A stretch of 64,000 nucleotides of DNA from Dirofilaria immitis. Its lineage: Eukaryota > Nematoda > Chromadorea > Rhabditida > Onchocercidae. The notes under the pieces are model-generated. The model ran no database searches. It was not told where the DNA came from and saw only the letters and a program-made list of their open reading frames with translations. The stretch's first letter is position 1, and every line of letters begins with the position of its first letter. Location of the stretch: positions 682,001-746,000 of the forward strand of contig JAKNDB010000054.1 of NCBI GenBank assembly GCA_024305405.1, in the 5' to 3' direction. Of the stretch, positions 43,150 through 63,755 are shown piece by piece. Made by a program: the position numbers and the translations under genes.

Positions 43150-44317
43150 AACGGACTGTACTGTCTGTTGTATTCAGTACTCTATGACCCTTATGTTTGT
43201 AGGGAAATGGTAGTCTTACGTCTTATGTGAGGGTATGAACAGGAACTACTGTTCACATTGGTATTTTATGGTTTAATATTTTTTAATGTGAATACCTCAT
43301 TATATAAAGATCAGCGTATATGTTGTTTTTTTTTTTTTTCTAGAATTATGTTTTGCCTTTTAACAAAAATTTGTTGTGCTTCAATTTGAGACTGCAAGTA
43401 TTGCCTTGAATTGATTAAACATACAGTTTGAGCCGAAGAATTTCAAGCCGTGATAGGGCGTAATAGCTTATAAAAAGAAACATACGGCAAATTATATTGC
43501 ATAATTTTTTATTGACTTATGCAGGCTTTGCTTATATAATGGATGGCCCATGTATCGAGCATTATGCCAATTTTTTTAATGTAAACTTATGTACTTCCCA
43601 ACCACGGGAATACAAAAAAGAAATAACTGTTTATCAGTATATAATCATGACGCGATAGTTCTTGTAAAGTTTTCCGAAGGGACGAATATATTTCGACATC
43701 TTCAGAAAGATATTGATAGAACAGTGCGAGTTTTATTGTAGGTGCCGAATACCGTCTGCTGTGCTAAGATTTTTCTTCAATGTTTTACAATTAATTTAAA
43801 TTTCCATCCCAAACACATGCTTATGTCATGTCATCAAAATTTACGAATTTGGCCTTCTCCTTAGAGGATACAAAATGACGGTGCATCATGTTCACTTGTT
43901 AATACCGGGAAGATCGTACGCTACGGATATTGCAAGAAATGTATCATTTAAATGAAGAAAAGTTTACTGTAGTACAGGAAGCCATTTTCTATATTCGAAT
44001 ATAATGATTAGTAAGAATAATAAAAATCCACAATTAATTTAAAAAGAAGTGGAAAGAAAACGACGATAATGCGATACATCAAGCAAATAAGCGAGTTCAA
44101 CACATAAGCAAATTTTAATTTTCCTTTATTACCTTGATATTTCTTTTCTTGGATATTTCATACGATTTGGTTATTGAAAATATGCTTCAGCGAGATTATT
44201 AAATAATTGACGGTGGTGGTCTTATTCAATCAATAAATTGAAATTGCTGGTGTTTCTATGATGATTATATCAAAATATCCAAGAATTATATTATATCAAA
44301 GTACTTAAAATTTGAAT
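43150..44317. other. Convergent intergenic interval, GPALPP1 / sHSP
   Basis: About 1.2 kb between the stop codons of two convergent genes, presumably their 3' UTRs. No gene is seen. Confidence 0.6.
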
Positions 44318-50817
<6,500 letters not shown>

Positions 50818-53629
50818 TTTTATGGTTCCTCTAGAAAATAGACAAAAAAATATTGATAATTGATAAGTAGCAATCACATAACAGCAAGCACATAAATAGA
50901 TAACAATTCAAAGATATGGAAATTATTTTTGTTATCTATCATTTAAAAAAGTTGATTGATTTCTAATTTTTAGAAATTTTTGCGGAAAATATTAAGTTTG
51001 TTAGATGATAATTATTTCTTATATAATTATATTCATTGATAATAATAGAATCAAAATAATATAACAAATAAATGTTATCAATTAAATGGCAAGAAAAGGG
51101 AAAGAAATATGAAAAATAAGCCTTAAATGATAAAATAAATGATAATATTTGATATTAATTTAATTATAAAATAAATTGAAATATGATAAAAATGAAGAAG
51201 GAAAGATTAAATAAAATTTTATTGAAATTAAAAATAACATTTTAAATTTTATTATTTATTGGAAAAGTATGAAATCCTAAATATCATTAACTTGTTGACA
51301 CACTTCCTCCTATTATCACTCCTCTTTATTTTTCATTTTACCATCTTCCTCTCTCTTTTCTATCTGATCTTCTAAATAATCGATTAAATTCTCGTGAATT
51401 GTGCATACAAAAATCATAGGAAATTTATGTCAAAATATTTCGAAATAAAAACAGGTCTCGAGAAAGTATTTCCAAACATTAATTGTTTTCCTCCTTGAAT
51501 TTGATTAATGTAAATATTGTAGGCTAAAAATTGGATCGATTAAGTTGTTATTCATTATTAGTTCGAAATTTGGTATCAAAAAGAAACATGCATGGGTCGA
51601 TTATTGATTATTTTATCAGTTTTAAATTTATTCATCAATACTTTTCAATATTTCTAAAATCTAAGCTGAAAACAAAAAATATTTTATGAATTTTCATAAT
51701 ATTCAATAAGATATTTCAAAGGATATATAGGTTATGACCGATTAGACTATTCTCGTGATAAAAGAATTCATTAATGCTCGATAATATTATTTAAATCTAA
51801 AATTTAAATTTAACTATCCTTCAATTTAATTATCTTGACAAAATTAAGGAATTAAATTATAAAGCTTTTCGTATGAAAAAGAAAATTTAATTTTATACTT
51901 TTACTAATATAATAAAATTGAATTAATTCTAAGGCATGCAAGAAAGCTTATTATAAAAGTTATTCACATTAATCGAACTATTTGCAATAAAATGATTTTC
52001 TCAGATAAATAGGAAATTGAATACTAATTATGGGAATCGATTTTTAAATTGGAATTCTTTTGTTTGAAAAAAAATTGACAGCATTCAATACGGAAATGTC
52101 AAAATTTCCACTTTTTTAACTTATATTTTGATAATTAATTTAATGCACTTATATAAGTACATTGCAACTTTTGATAAATGCAATTTCAATTTTGCGATAT
52201 TATATTCGTTTGAAATATTGATTTTAATCCAATCAATACCATCATTCTATATCATTGAATCAATTTTGATGAATCAAATTATTAGAATTAATAAAATTCA
52301 AGGAAGATTAAATTATAATTCTTATAATTAAAATCAAAAACTAAAAAATTAGAAATGTCTTAAAAATAATACGAGCTTTCGAATGTCAAAGAAATATTTT
52401 GGAAAGCAAAGAAAAAAGAAAATCGAGCTTTCTGAACTTTGAACTTTTGAATTTTGCACTGATTCTATGATGGTCAAGACAAGAGTGTTAAAAGGCTGAT
52501 AAATTAGAATGAAATATCAAATATTATCTTTATCACATCAATTTAAATTAACTCAGATATATGTAAGCGAGAAAATAGAGAACAAGTATAAGATAATAAG
52601 GTGATTATATGTGGAATAACGTTATCATTGTTTTCAGAATATTATGAATTTATTCATTTGAAATAGAAAAAAATCAGACTTGATTAAAATTGGATAAATT
52701 TTCTTCGGTGAAGCATTTCGATGCAAGAAAATAAACGTTAAGCATGAAAAATACACGTAAAACGTCAAAATGTCAAGCGTGAAATATAAATCAGTATATC
52801 TCAACTGCCATCGGTTGGAAAATAATGCCGCTTAATGTGCTGGTCCCATTTAGAATTGACTGCGCTTTTTTTGTTTTTATAGCAACTTAACTAGGACATT
52901 TACAGTAGCCAATACTAAAGCGGAGGCATTGGCTCAATCAATAAGCAGCCAAATCGAAATATTTCAAAGCTTTGTCTTCTATATATATATTCTAAGCTTT
53001 CATGAACTAATAAAAAAATTTATAGCTGAAAATTTGTTTATAAGCCTATCTATCAGATATTAGCGCTTAACTTACTGTACGTAATCAACGAAAATTTAAC
53101 GTTACCATTTTATTCACTGAGAATTCCTCTACGTTTATATACAACTTTCAATGAATGCGTAATTGCGTAATTGCGTAAGAGAAAGACGGAACAAAATGAC
53201 GTGTAGAATATGGGAAAAGTAGATACCGCCCAATTTAAGTCATCTATTTTCAACTTTTTTTGTTTTTTTGGAATTTCTTTACTTCACAACTTGATGACTC
53301 ATTTTAGCGAAATACGATTTAATGTTATAGAAAAATCTATAAAACTTTGTCTACTGAAAAGTTTCTTTCGTTTTTTTATTAAATACCTACTTATCATTGT
53401 ACTTTTTCATTTATAATGAATCATTCAATTTTCTAAGAAGAAATCAATCCATTCCAAAAAGTCAAAACAATTTCAAAATTTTATTTTTTAAATGTATTGG
53501 AATTTTTTTTGATATGATTTAGTATAAAATATAAAAAAGTGGTTAATCATTTTTTTAGGAAGAAATTTCTTCTTTTTTTGGAATAATATTTTAGAAATAT
53601 TTATCATAAATCACTTATCAATTCATCCA

Positions 53630-53768
53630 TTTCTCTCTCGCCCTTTCTCCATATTCTTCTCTCTCTCTCCCTCTCTCTTTTTCAACTCTTCCAAAATTTC
53701 GAGGGAAATTTTTCTCTCTCTTTCCTCTCTCTCTCTATCATTCTTTCCCTCTCTCTCCCTCTTTTCTT
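53630..53768 (+). repeat. CT-rich polypyrimidine tract
   Basis: Several CTCTCT and CCCTCT blocks with short interruptions. Confidence 0.8.
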
Positions 53769-55639
53769 GCTCGCTTGAAATTATCATCGCATCAAAAATG
53801 ATATCATAGTAAATGAATTAATGAATTCAAGGAAAAAAAATCTTATCAAAAATTATTTTTAAATCTTATCAGAAATTACTACTCAATGAGCCGCAATTTT
53901 ATTTTTTTGCAAATTTTTCATTTCATTAGTATGTGCACTACTTAATATATTACAGTTTTGACTTTTTTCAAAAATTTAAAAATACTTTTAAACAATTGCT
54001 ATTTTTATTTTTTAACAAATATTAAAGGAATAAATAATAAACAATATATATTCTTAGATTATTAATACAATTTAAATTTTCAATTCTTACAATTTCATTC
54101 ATCTGAAAATAATAAATTTTTATTGGAAAAAGAAATTTGTCAAATGAAAATAGCACAATATGCATATGTTATAAACTTTTAAATTAACTTTACTTTCTTT
54201 TTTCTTTTTAAATAAAATATAATTTAATTTAGGAGAGATGATGAGATGAAAAAGAATTAATTAAACCGATTAATTATGCAAATTTTTACCATTTACTTTT
54301 TTTGTATATTGAAAAATTATGATATGTTTATTGATTGATTGTGTAAAGTTTAAATATTTTTGAAAATTATAATTTCAAACAAATTGATTGTTTCAATTAT
54401 TATTGAACAATTATAAGTTTCTTTTTATTATATTAACTATTAGAATAAAATCTTCAATGGAAAAAACTTTATCACTAAAACTGATCAAACAATAAACAGA
54501 TGATTGTTCAAACAAAAATTTTAGTAATAGTATAAACAAAGAGACGCTCGAGAAAGATAAATAAAAGATAATTGAACTGATTAGAAGAAGAAGAAAAAGC
54601 GATATTAAAATTCTTGTTTTTGTAAATAGTTCAAAGTTTCCATTATGATTAATATCAATCAATTTTGTATCGTAAAATCAAAAAATCAGAGTTAAATTGC
54701 AACCTAAAAATAAAATGAAAATTTTGAATTATTCACTTCAGTACAAATATAGTTACAACTTCAATCTTATCATTATATATATATAGGATGAAAAAAGCCA
54801 AGAAGAAGCCAAGATAGGCTCTCATATACAATTAGTTGACGAATAGTAACCATGGTATTCTAATGAATTTATAGAATTTCCGGAAGATGAATGAAGAGAC
54901 GAAGAAAATTGTACCAATTGAGAAAATAATTGAAAAATAATATTTTCATTTTTGAAATTTTCTTATTGATTTTATGATGAAAATAGCGTCTACAATGATA
55001 TGGTCACTTATGCGACAACATGTTGCAGCATCTGTCGCTACCCAATCTCTTGTTAAATACAACTTATGCTTATTTACATTTCTTTTTACCATTCTCGAAA
55101 CAGTTTAGATCAATACTGCTTAATAGTTTTGTTAGATTCAAGAAATCAAGAAAGTGCTAGAAGTAGAAAATTTTAAATTGTGTTAGAATGAATCGAGAAT
55201 TAATTTAATATCTTAAATAAAACATACATTTATTTACATTATCATGCTTAGAACAATTTAAATTGGTACATTTAAAAAAACTGATATTTGATAATTTTGT
55301 TATATTTACATATACGAAAAGAAATCAAATACTAGAAGTCAAGAATTAATAAGAATTTTGATTAAAATCTGAATTTTAGCTATTCATTGATTAAAATAAA
55401 TTATATTAATATTGCAATATTAATTATATTTTATCAATCATAATAAATTTTAATTGTTTAAATCATTTCAATAGTTTAAATTTTAATAAACATTCAACTC
55501 AAGCATTTATTACTGCATCCAAAAATAATTCAATTAAAAAAAATATGAAAAACTTTTGCTATTAAAATTTCAATCGATGGAAATAAAATTATTCTTTCAA
55601 AAGAAAATACAACAATAACCGATTGTTATCGTAACTTTA

Positions 55640-55708
55640 CAATAAACGTAAAATTACGATAACCGATTATTCTCGTAACTGATTATTATCGTAATTTTAC
55701 ATTTATTG
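55640..55708. repeat. Inverted repeat, 23-base arms
   Basis: Arm 55640-55662 and the reverse complement of arm 55686-55708 agree at 22 of 23 positions, around a 23-base spacer. Shared core: GTAAAATTACGATAA on the plus strand of arm 1. The flanks carry further partial copies of CGATTRTTATCGTAA, so the structure sits in a small cluster of ACGATAACCGAT-like words. Confidence 0.75.
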
Positions 55709-56106
55709 CAAAATGGGAAAAAAAGTTGTGCAATTTTAAGAAAATTGAAACGCAAAAATTGCAAAAGTTTTATTTTTCACATTTGTTATTTTTTCTATTT
55801 AAATTATATTTTGCAAAATGTATTATATAATAAAAATTTAGATTAACATAAAGAGCTTTGTAAATAAAAATTTCTTTCTCAAAAAAACGTGAACTGACAT
55901 ATTTTTCAAAATTGAAAGACTTTTTTCTGTTTGATTTTATCGATTTTATGAGAATTTTTAGGTCAAAATTTTCCAATAAATTCGAGAAACTTTTACAACA
56001 ATTTTCGAGGATTTGTAGTATTTTTAATAAAAATAATTAATTCGAATTAAATTTAATTGTAAAAAAATGCGGTAACAGAGCAAATACTTTCGTATCCCGA
56101 ATTTGC

Positions 56107-56266
56107 TTATCGCAATATCTCAGAAAAATTAATTATTGCAATATTTCAAAGATATCAATTATCGTATCGCAGTATTTCAAGAAAATTATTTACCGCATAA
56201 TATCTCGGCAAATTTAGTTATCGTAATAAATCAAGAATGTCAGTTATCGAAATAATATATCAAAGG
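56107..56266 (+). repeat. Degenerate tandem repeat, about 26 bp, six copies
   Basis: Six copies each beginning TTATCG, TTATTG or TTACCG, followed by AATATYTC and an A-rich end. Starts are near 56107, 56133, 56159, 56190, 56218 and 56244. Unit length varies from 23 to 31 bases. Confidence 0.6.
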
Positions 56267-58683
56267 TAATTAGACAATTTTCATAAAAATTTAAAAGATT
56301 ATCATGATTTTAATATAAATTATATTTAAATTTCTTGGCAAATAATTTTTTTGAGAGCAATAAAATCAAATGCTAGGCCAAATATAAATTTTTGCTTCTA
56401 AATTTTATTGGCACTTTTTTTTTGTTTTGGCATTGGTTATGTCTCATAGTTTAGCTTCGTCGATTTATACTATTTAATAATTATTAAAATAATTTAATAT
56501 CGAAATAATTAAGCTAATAAATTAGATATGATAGTTTTTATCTTAACTAATTTATTGATTTTGTCTATAACAAATTTATTTTATTAAAAGGCGAGTGTTT
56601 TCCTAATGAAATTCAACAAAATCGACGGAAGGAAAATATCGGAAAAGAAAATTACTTATAATTGTTATTAGAAGAAAATTTTCTGCTATTAATTTTATGT
56701 TAAGATAATATCTATCATCTATTATGTATTTATTGACTAGAAGAGATACGAAATTTTCAATGCGATTAATGGGCAGGAAATTAAAATCGATGTTGAAAAA
56801 GAATAAGTATCGCTGGGACATAATTACTCGAATAAGATTTGGGATTTTAAATTGATATCATCGAAACCAATGGAATCGAATACTTAAAAATTTTTCATTT
56901 AGTTACATTAAAATAGTGTGTAGTACTGAAATATTAGAATATTTCAAATATATTATAAACACAATTATTTTAAAAGCAAAGTACATCTACAACAATGACA
57001 TCTGCGCCAAATTATGCAATATAACATGCTGTGCAATTATTTTAAAAATTTAATGGCATATCCTTACCTATGATTATATGATAACATTTGCGCTAGTATT
57101 TTTGTCAAATTCTAAAAGTACACTGGAATGATAGTTGTAAACAGTACCAATGACTTATCTCCATTTCCAAAATTAAAAGTATTTCATTTCAATTACAATT
57201 ATCATCGCTCATTATGAGAATATTTCGCTGCTAGTTATGCACCATAATCAATTCTGCTATTTGCTTTTATTGATTAATTCAATGAAACCAATATTACTTA
57301 AAACATTTTAATAAACTAAACGATTTGCAAACATACTGAATTCAGATACATTTTGTACTTTCATATATATCCACAATTTATCTATGACAAAAAAAATTTC
57401 GACATTCCACATAACTAAAAATAAATATATTTAGAATACATTGGACCTGCTAGCAATACACAGTGCTTCTTTCATGATCGCCCTGCTAAAAGTCAATTTT
57501 GTTATCGTATTCGTGTAAATTTCAGCATTAAGTTGATTAAATTCCAAGTGTTAACAATCGAATTGGGAAAAATATTATTAATAATAGTCCCACTACTTAA
57601 TTAATCTAATGATTTTTATTGTATGTTAAAAATTTTCTCAAGTATATAAGATTAGGAATGTCATTACAAATGTTCCGGCAGCATACTGCGACAAGTATAA
57701 AATTAACGAACTCCTTTTTCTTAGGAACTTCACTAATTCTGATCCTATTTTATATTCGGTATTTAATTTGACAATTAATAGAGTACATGGTATTGTTCCA
57801 TGAAAAGCTTGGTTATTCTCATGAAGTTCTACTGAAAGACTACCAATGTATCTGCTAAATTCTACTTATTCACCAATGAAAATTGGTTTAATTGTAATAA
57901 TAGTATGGTTTTTTTTCTCATGTCGCTAAAACTATATCAAAGTAGTCAGGAACTCAAGAATTCTCGTAACGCTAACGTATTTCACGCATTACAACATTAA
58001 AATCTTTTGCAAAATCAAATCAATGTAAATATGCAGCAAAGTAAAAATATCTCTTCTCAAAAATATATCCTCACAACTTATTGAGGGTGGAGGGTGGACC
58101 TACTTTTTTATGGAATGATAATGACGGCTATAAAACAATTACAAAGTAAAAATCGGAAAACAAATTATGCAGATTTGCAAATCAATTAGCAATATAAAAA
58201 AATAGGATTTAATAAAGTATTTCCAAATTTTCATGCTATGTAACTAGACACATTGGTATAGAAAAAAGAAAAAATGAATCGATCCGAAAATTTTAGATGA
58301 TTGCTTCTCAATGAACAGAAAAATCATTTTACAACAAATTTTTGAGATAATAAATAATGCAGTTCAAATATCATTTTCCGGGCACGTTTTATCGTTACAG
58401 ATAGATAATAATAAATGTATGGTTATTGATTCCCTCCACTGAGCAGATTAAAATGTTCTGTCGGGCATTTAAGCTGTTGAATATTTCTCTGCAAGAATAA
58501 TTTCTGCCATATTTTAATTAAAATTGCAAATTCAACCTAAGTTTAAAAGATTAATACCAGAAAAATATAGCGCCACAAATTATTTTATAACATTATAACA
58601 TGTGCAGAATAAATGCAAATATAAAAGTTCAAAACTAATAATTTCAGGATAGAAATTAATAAAAATATCTAACAAGCATCAAA

Positions 58684-61600
58684 CTATTCATAACCTAAAT
58701 TTTCCTCCTCTTCTTCTTCATAAACTTCTTCATACTGTTGTTCTTCGGAAAGCTGATCCTGTCCGGCATCCTAAATTACACCAATCCCATTTGAGGTAAG
58801 AAATTTAATAAGTCAAAAAATTGCAGTAGAAATGATGCAAATAGAATTCAATTAGATGAGCTTTCTGAATACCTAGTGCAGAGGAAACCTTCCAATATCT
58901 TTAAACGAACATATTGTAATACTGAAAATTCCGCGAAGTTCAACACCTCAAATTCAAACTATATTAGTAACAATAAAAATGGCCGATATCTCTAATGGAG
59001 AATTTTTCTTTCAAGAAAAATTAAAGGATATTATTTAGTGAGAAATTAAATAAAGTGCTTGATATCAGAGGGAATTTCGAGAATATAGAATGTGTCAAAA
59101 AAAATACCTGAATGGTATAAGCAACTTGTCTGTTTGTGTTAAATGCTCTTTGTTGTGTGTTTCCGGAACTTTCCTGCTGTACATTATAGCGCTGCACTGG
59201 TGCACGAATAGTACGATATCCATTTGAACTTGTCATATATTTCTCAAAAACAGAAACTATGATGCCAGATGGATATTATTAAAAACATATTCCTTCGCAT
59301 TCAGTATCCTAGCTTATTTCTCACCAAAAATCGAAGGTAATGAAAAATTACCGAATCTGAGTCTGTTTGAAGAGTGTTGCTGCCAGCAACTATAGATCGT
59401 GGAAGAACAGGTGGAATAACTCGAGCTGAAGATGACGTTAAATGCTTTGGTTGATGATAACCTTGTGGCATACTCACCGTCGACTGTTCAACGCGCGGAG
59501 CCGAAGCTATGGCATAAACAGTTCTGAAATTCGAACCTAGTTTTTAAATCTCGATTAAATGAAAAACATAATTTATCTACTGATATATGCGTATAAATTT
59601 AGAACGAAGTATGTAAAAATAATGAAGTACGTACAAACACAGCAAAATGAAACAATTTAAGCTTACTGCTTACTGTCCTGTGATGCGTTAACAGTTGAAA
59701 CAATATTCGATGAGATATCATAAGCGGCATTATTCCATGTACCTATAGAAGAAGTTTGAGTAGAATAAGTGATCACTGCTATATTTTTTTATTTAAATGC
59801 TTCATATTTTTATAGACTAAAAGTATCGCATGAAAATATGATTAAAGAAAAATATAAATTGACATGAATTTTGGCAAAAATCTAACATCAAACAGATGTT
59901 AATTTCGCTATGTCATTAAAAGATTAGAAATTTTAACAAACAATCAGGATTCACTGTTTCAGTCCTTTAAAACTGAAAAAATTTACCATCGACAATCTGA
60001 TCGACATAATCGCGGAGACAAAGAGGCAAATATGATTTAATTTTATTACGATCAACATCGCTAACTTCACCGCGGTCTAAGCCATAAGCAAGTCCAAGTC
60101 TTTTCAGCACTTCGATATCATCATGGATTTCGAATGGTTGATCAAAATTGAATAAATATTCAGTCCTCAAAATATTAGATTCTATAAATATTAACTCTAA
60201 TTTACTTATATATCGAAATAATAAATTTCAGTAACAGCGGCGTTATCAAAATAACTGAACAAAATTACTTCTTTTAAGAGAAATAAAGGACATGTAAAAT
60301 TATAGATACTTATTATAATTTAAAATTACTGATAACAAGCAAAAAAGTAGACAGTCAAATTTTCGAAAGAAGATAAAAGTTTGCTTTGGACAGATGGATT
60401 TCAGGAAATCACGGACGTAAAACGCTAGATTTCAAAACTGAAGAAACAGTTCTTCTATTTTAAACATTATATATTATGCATATGAAGTGTTCGTTTGAAA
60501 AAAAATGCATCGCCTGCTCAGTATTTTGCGCAAGATGAATATAGATAAAAATTTTGTTAATAAACAGTACAATCAAAGGTGAGGATAATTACCCATATTT
60601 TTTACATATTTAAGAAATGAGAATTTTAATTTCAAATAAGTAATCTCAGGAAAGTGGGAGACCACATTTTACCATATTTTATAATAATTCCTATTAAAAA
60701 AGCTATGAACAAACTTGTCATGGGAAATGGCGCAATCAATGAATGTTTTCTTTGCTGTGTTAACAATGATGAATGGTAAATAGAGTATTGAATCTTCTCT
60801 TGGACGACCGTTGTCGCGCTCTAACTCACGATTCTTCTCGACCAAGGTTTTGTAAGCCACAAGCTAAAATTGCACTGTTTAAAGTTAAAGAAAATTTCAG
60901 CATCAGTATGATAGGTAATCCTATGCAAGCTCAAACTAGGATAAATTTCATTCCGCCAAAAAAAAGTTCCGGTTGTTATTACATTTCTTAAAAAATAATT
61001 ATTAAAATTTTTAACGAGATTGTGAAGTATACAGTGTCAAAGGAGTAGAATTACACCAAAACTTATGAGCTACGATGTCAGCAACCAGTAGAATCAGATT
61101 TATATGCCATAATGGAAAAATCAATTAATAAAGCAACTAATGGTAAACGGTTTACCTGTATTATAAGCTCCTGCAGTTGGTCAGATTTATGACGTATTCG
61201 CTCCTGCCGTTTCGCTTTTTCTTCTTCTAACTTACGACATTCCTGTACTGAAGATGTTGGTAACCCAACCCAACGAATTTCTTTCTTTTCTTTTTCAATG
61301 ATATTCATCGCCATCAGCACATTTAATGCATCGTAGACACGACGCCGAATGTTCTTCATATCATATTGCTGCTTTTCCTGAACATTTTTGGAAAAAGTTC
61401 ATATAATTTATAAAAAATGGAATAAACAAATATTATGAAATAAGCCAGAAATTCCTAAACTATGATAAATAATTCTAACAATTACTGTAAGAAATTACAA
61501 TCTTGGAAACCCTACGTTCTCATCATAATTATTTATCTTTGATCAACGGACTCTTACTTTCATTTAAATTTGAAACCACTTTTTTTAATTTGAAATTCTT

Positions 61601-62735
61601 TATTTTCTTCCTTTTATCACACACACTCATAATCTACTCATTTTCAGAGTTAAGGACATCGATAAAATTTTAAATTTGTGGAAATTTGAAGTATTTTATC
61701 CAAAGCTGAGTTTCCCTTCTTGGTTAAAATATGCAAATCTGACTTTTCGAAAAGTTACGTCGGCTTTAAGACAAAAACGTACTGTATCTGTAGGTTGAAC
61801 ATCCGCCGAATCAAAGTATTCAGAAACCAGTTCATCAGCTACCTTAGAAAAAGAATTCTTTAAAGAAACTATGGAAAAACGAAATAAATCAATAAAAATT
61901 TTTGAAAATTTAGAAAAGTAGTTATAAAATACAAGTAATTTTAATGAGTCATTACTATTTAACGTTCATAACTCTACGTTAAATTTCATATTTCAAATGA
62001 AAGATATTGCCTCAGAAATATTTTTCTAAAATAGTAATAAAGATGAATAAATAAAAAATTATTAGAAAAACTATGATTTAAGGAAATGAATTTATAAAAT
62101 TTAATAAGAGAGAAAAGAAATAATAGTCATCATGCCTCATTATAATTCGTATGTCCTTTTTCCTTCACTTTCTCACAAACTTTGGTACTAAAATGCCGCA
62201 ACCCTTTAGATTTATCGGTACTACGCGGAAATTTTCGTATTAACTGAAGATCACACGTATAATTGCTTGATAAGGGCCTTTTGGTGGATACAGAGAAGAA
62301 GTGCCAGCGGGATTTGTACTTATACGAGTGACTGGAACATAACGATTCGGCACTACCGTAGTAACTGGAATAGGTGGACCACATGAACCATGTGTCGAAA
62401 GTCGTCTTACTGCTCCGGCTCCCTGAAAATGATGTATAGATGAATGAGCACTTAAAATTAATTAAATAATTTCCAAATATACAATAATTTAATTTAAAAA
62501 GATTTGAAAAGAGTGTTCTTTATGAGATTTTAAATAATATCTTAATAAACATCTCCCACCAAGAAATCTAAATAATTTTGGTAATTTCATTCAATCATCA
62601 ATTATCTATTTTATCTATCTATACTATAATTAAACATACAGCACTATAACTATTTTGACCAGATGACGTGACAACTCTGCGTGTTAGATGAGTTGCAAGC
62701 TCTGATGGCGTGCTACTTGTTTCATGTTCATCCAT
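58684..62735 (-). CDS. dpl-1: DP, E2F dimerisation partner transcription factor
   Basis: Nuclear winged-helix protein that pairs with E2F and controls cell-cycle genes; also part of the DREAM complex. Ten exons, 5' to 3': 62735-62640, 62422-62136, 61842-61783, 61377-61156, 60863-60715, 60165-59987, 59742-59667, 59523-59352, 59256-59108, 58770-58684; about 492 residues after repair. Family landmarks: [27 protein letters not shown], then [20 protein letters not shown] (winged helix with RRVYD), [14 protein letters not shown], coiled-coil [35 protein letters not shown], and [19 protein letters not shown] (marked box). The tail is Glu-rich ([16 protein letters not shown]), like the acidic DP1 end. 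The ATG follows a TATATTAG acceptor with a 6-base 5' UTR. Odd points: a one-base deletion in exon 2, a one-base phase conflict at exon 59256-59108, and a GC rather than GT donor after 62136. Confidence 0.94.
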
Positions 62736-62741
62736 TTAATC

Positions 62742-63755
62742 CTAATATAAAGAAAGCCAATTCACATTCAAACCATAAATAAATCTATCAAAAACGTAGT
62801 AAAGCGAATAAGTAATGAAACGATGAAGATATATTATCAATTAAATGAGCTCCACTGAAAAAAAAAAAGGTGATTTGGGAATGTTATAGAGAGCAGCAGG
62901 AAAAATGGGATAATTATCTGTTGTTGGAGGAGTTATTATTTAATGTTCTCAAAAATGGTCAATGATCTCCTCCTCCCTTTAACCTTCTGATTTGACCTTT
63001 AAATAATCAAAAAAAAAACTTTTCTAACAAAAAACCAATGGAAAATAATGTCGAAAGATTGAAAACATGTATAACAAATACATCATAAAATTCGTCCATC
63101 TTTAAATTAGGTTTAAGCACGAAACGTGAAAGTAAATCTTCAATACAAAAACGTCTCTGCAAACGCATACTGTAATGATAATGATAATACTATACAGTAC
63201 TGATATTGATACTGATAACAATAATAATAAAATATCGAAAAAAAGAAAACAAAAGCGCCATGATATGTAGCATAGTATATTTTCATCTAAAAACATTCCC
63301 ACAACGATATATACATAGGATATAATAACGATAGTACGACGATACATAGCACATAATATTGAATATATTACGTCAAACCACATTGATAAGTTAAAAATAT
63401 TCCCGTAACATTTGCGCAGAAAAATCTCGAACATACAACTTGCAAAGAGAAAAGAGAGAGAGAACACAAAAGAGGAGAAACAACAACTTGTTCAGCATTC
63501 AATGGATTCGACTTGCAGACGCGGTAAAATTCAAAAAATCAATTCGTCAAAAGCCACGACAATAGTTGAAGCAGAATAGTCCAAGGATTATTGTAACCAG
63601 TAATCGAGAATGAGAATTTGGAGGAATTCGTTTCAAGAGCGGTATTTTCGAAAATTTCAAATATGTCATGATGAAATTTCAGTACTTTAGGATTCTGAAT
63701 CTTGAGATTCTGATCTGACTTATTGCGTCATATAAATTCAAATTATTAATTTCAG
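62742..63755. other. Upstream region of DP, no gene supported
   Basis: AT-rich flank of the DP gene. It holds a GA-rich run near 63446-63462 and a Leu/Ile-rich minus-strand open frame (63102-63467) that starts with GTG and looks like low complexity. Promoter sequence for DP and possibly for a gene to the right is expected here, but no element can be named. Confidence 0.5.

Larger units (their letters stand above)
50831..58683. other. 7.9 kb intergenic region, no gene seen
   Basis: From the sHSP 5' end to the DP stop codon; both genes are on the minus strand, so it should hold the sHSP promoter and the DP 3' UTR. The sequence is AT-rich. Open frames such as 52128-52331 and 54411-54662 are short, Ile/Phe/Leu/Asn-rich and lack splice or family signals. 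A CT tract, an inverted repeat and a degenerate tandem repeat are listed separately. Confidence 0.6.

Noticed and set aside
63102..63467. 121-codon hydrophobic minus-strand frame
   Set aside because: It starts with GTG, is made of Ile/Leu/Phe/Ser low complexity from AT-rich DNA and shows no family motif.
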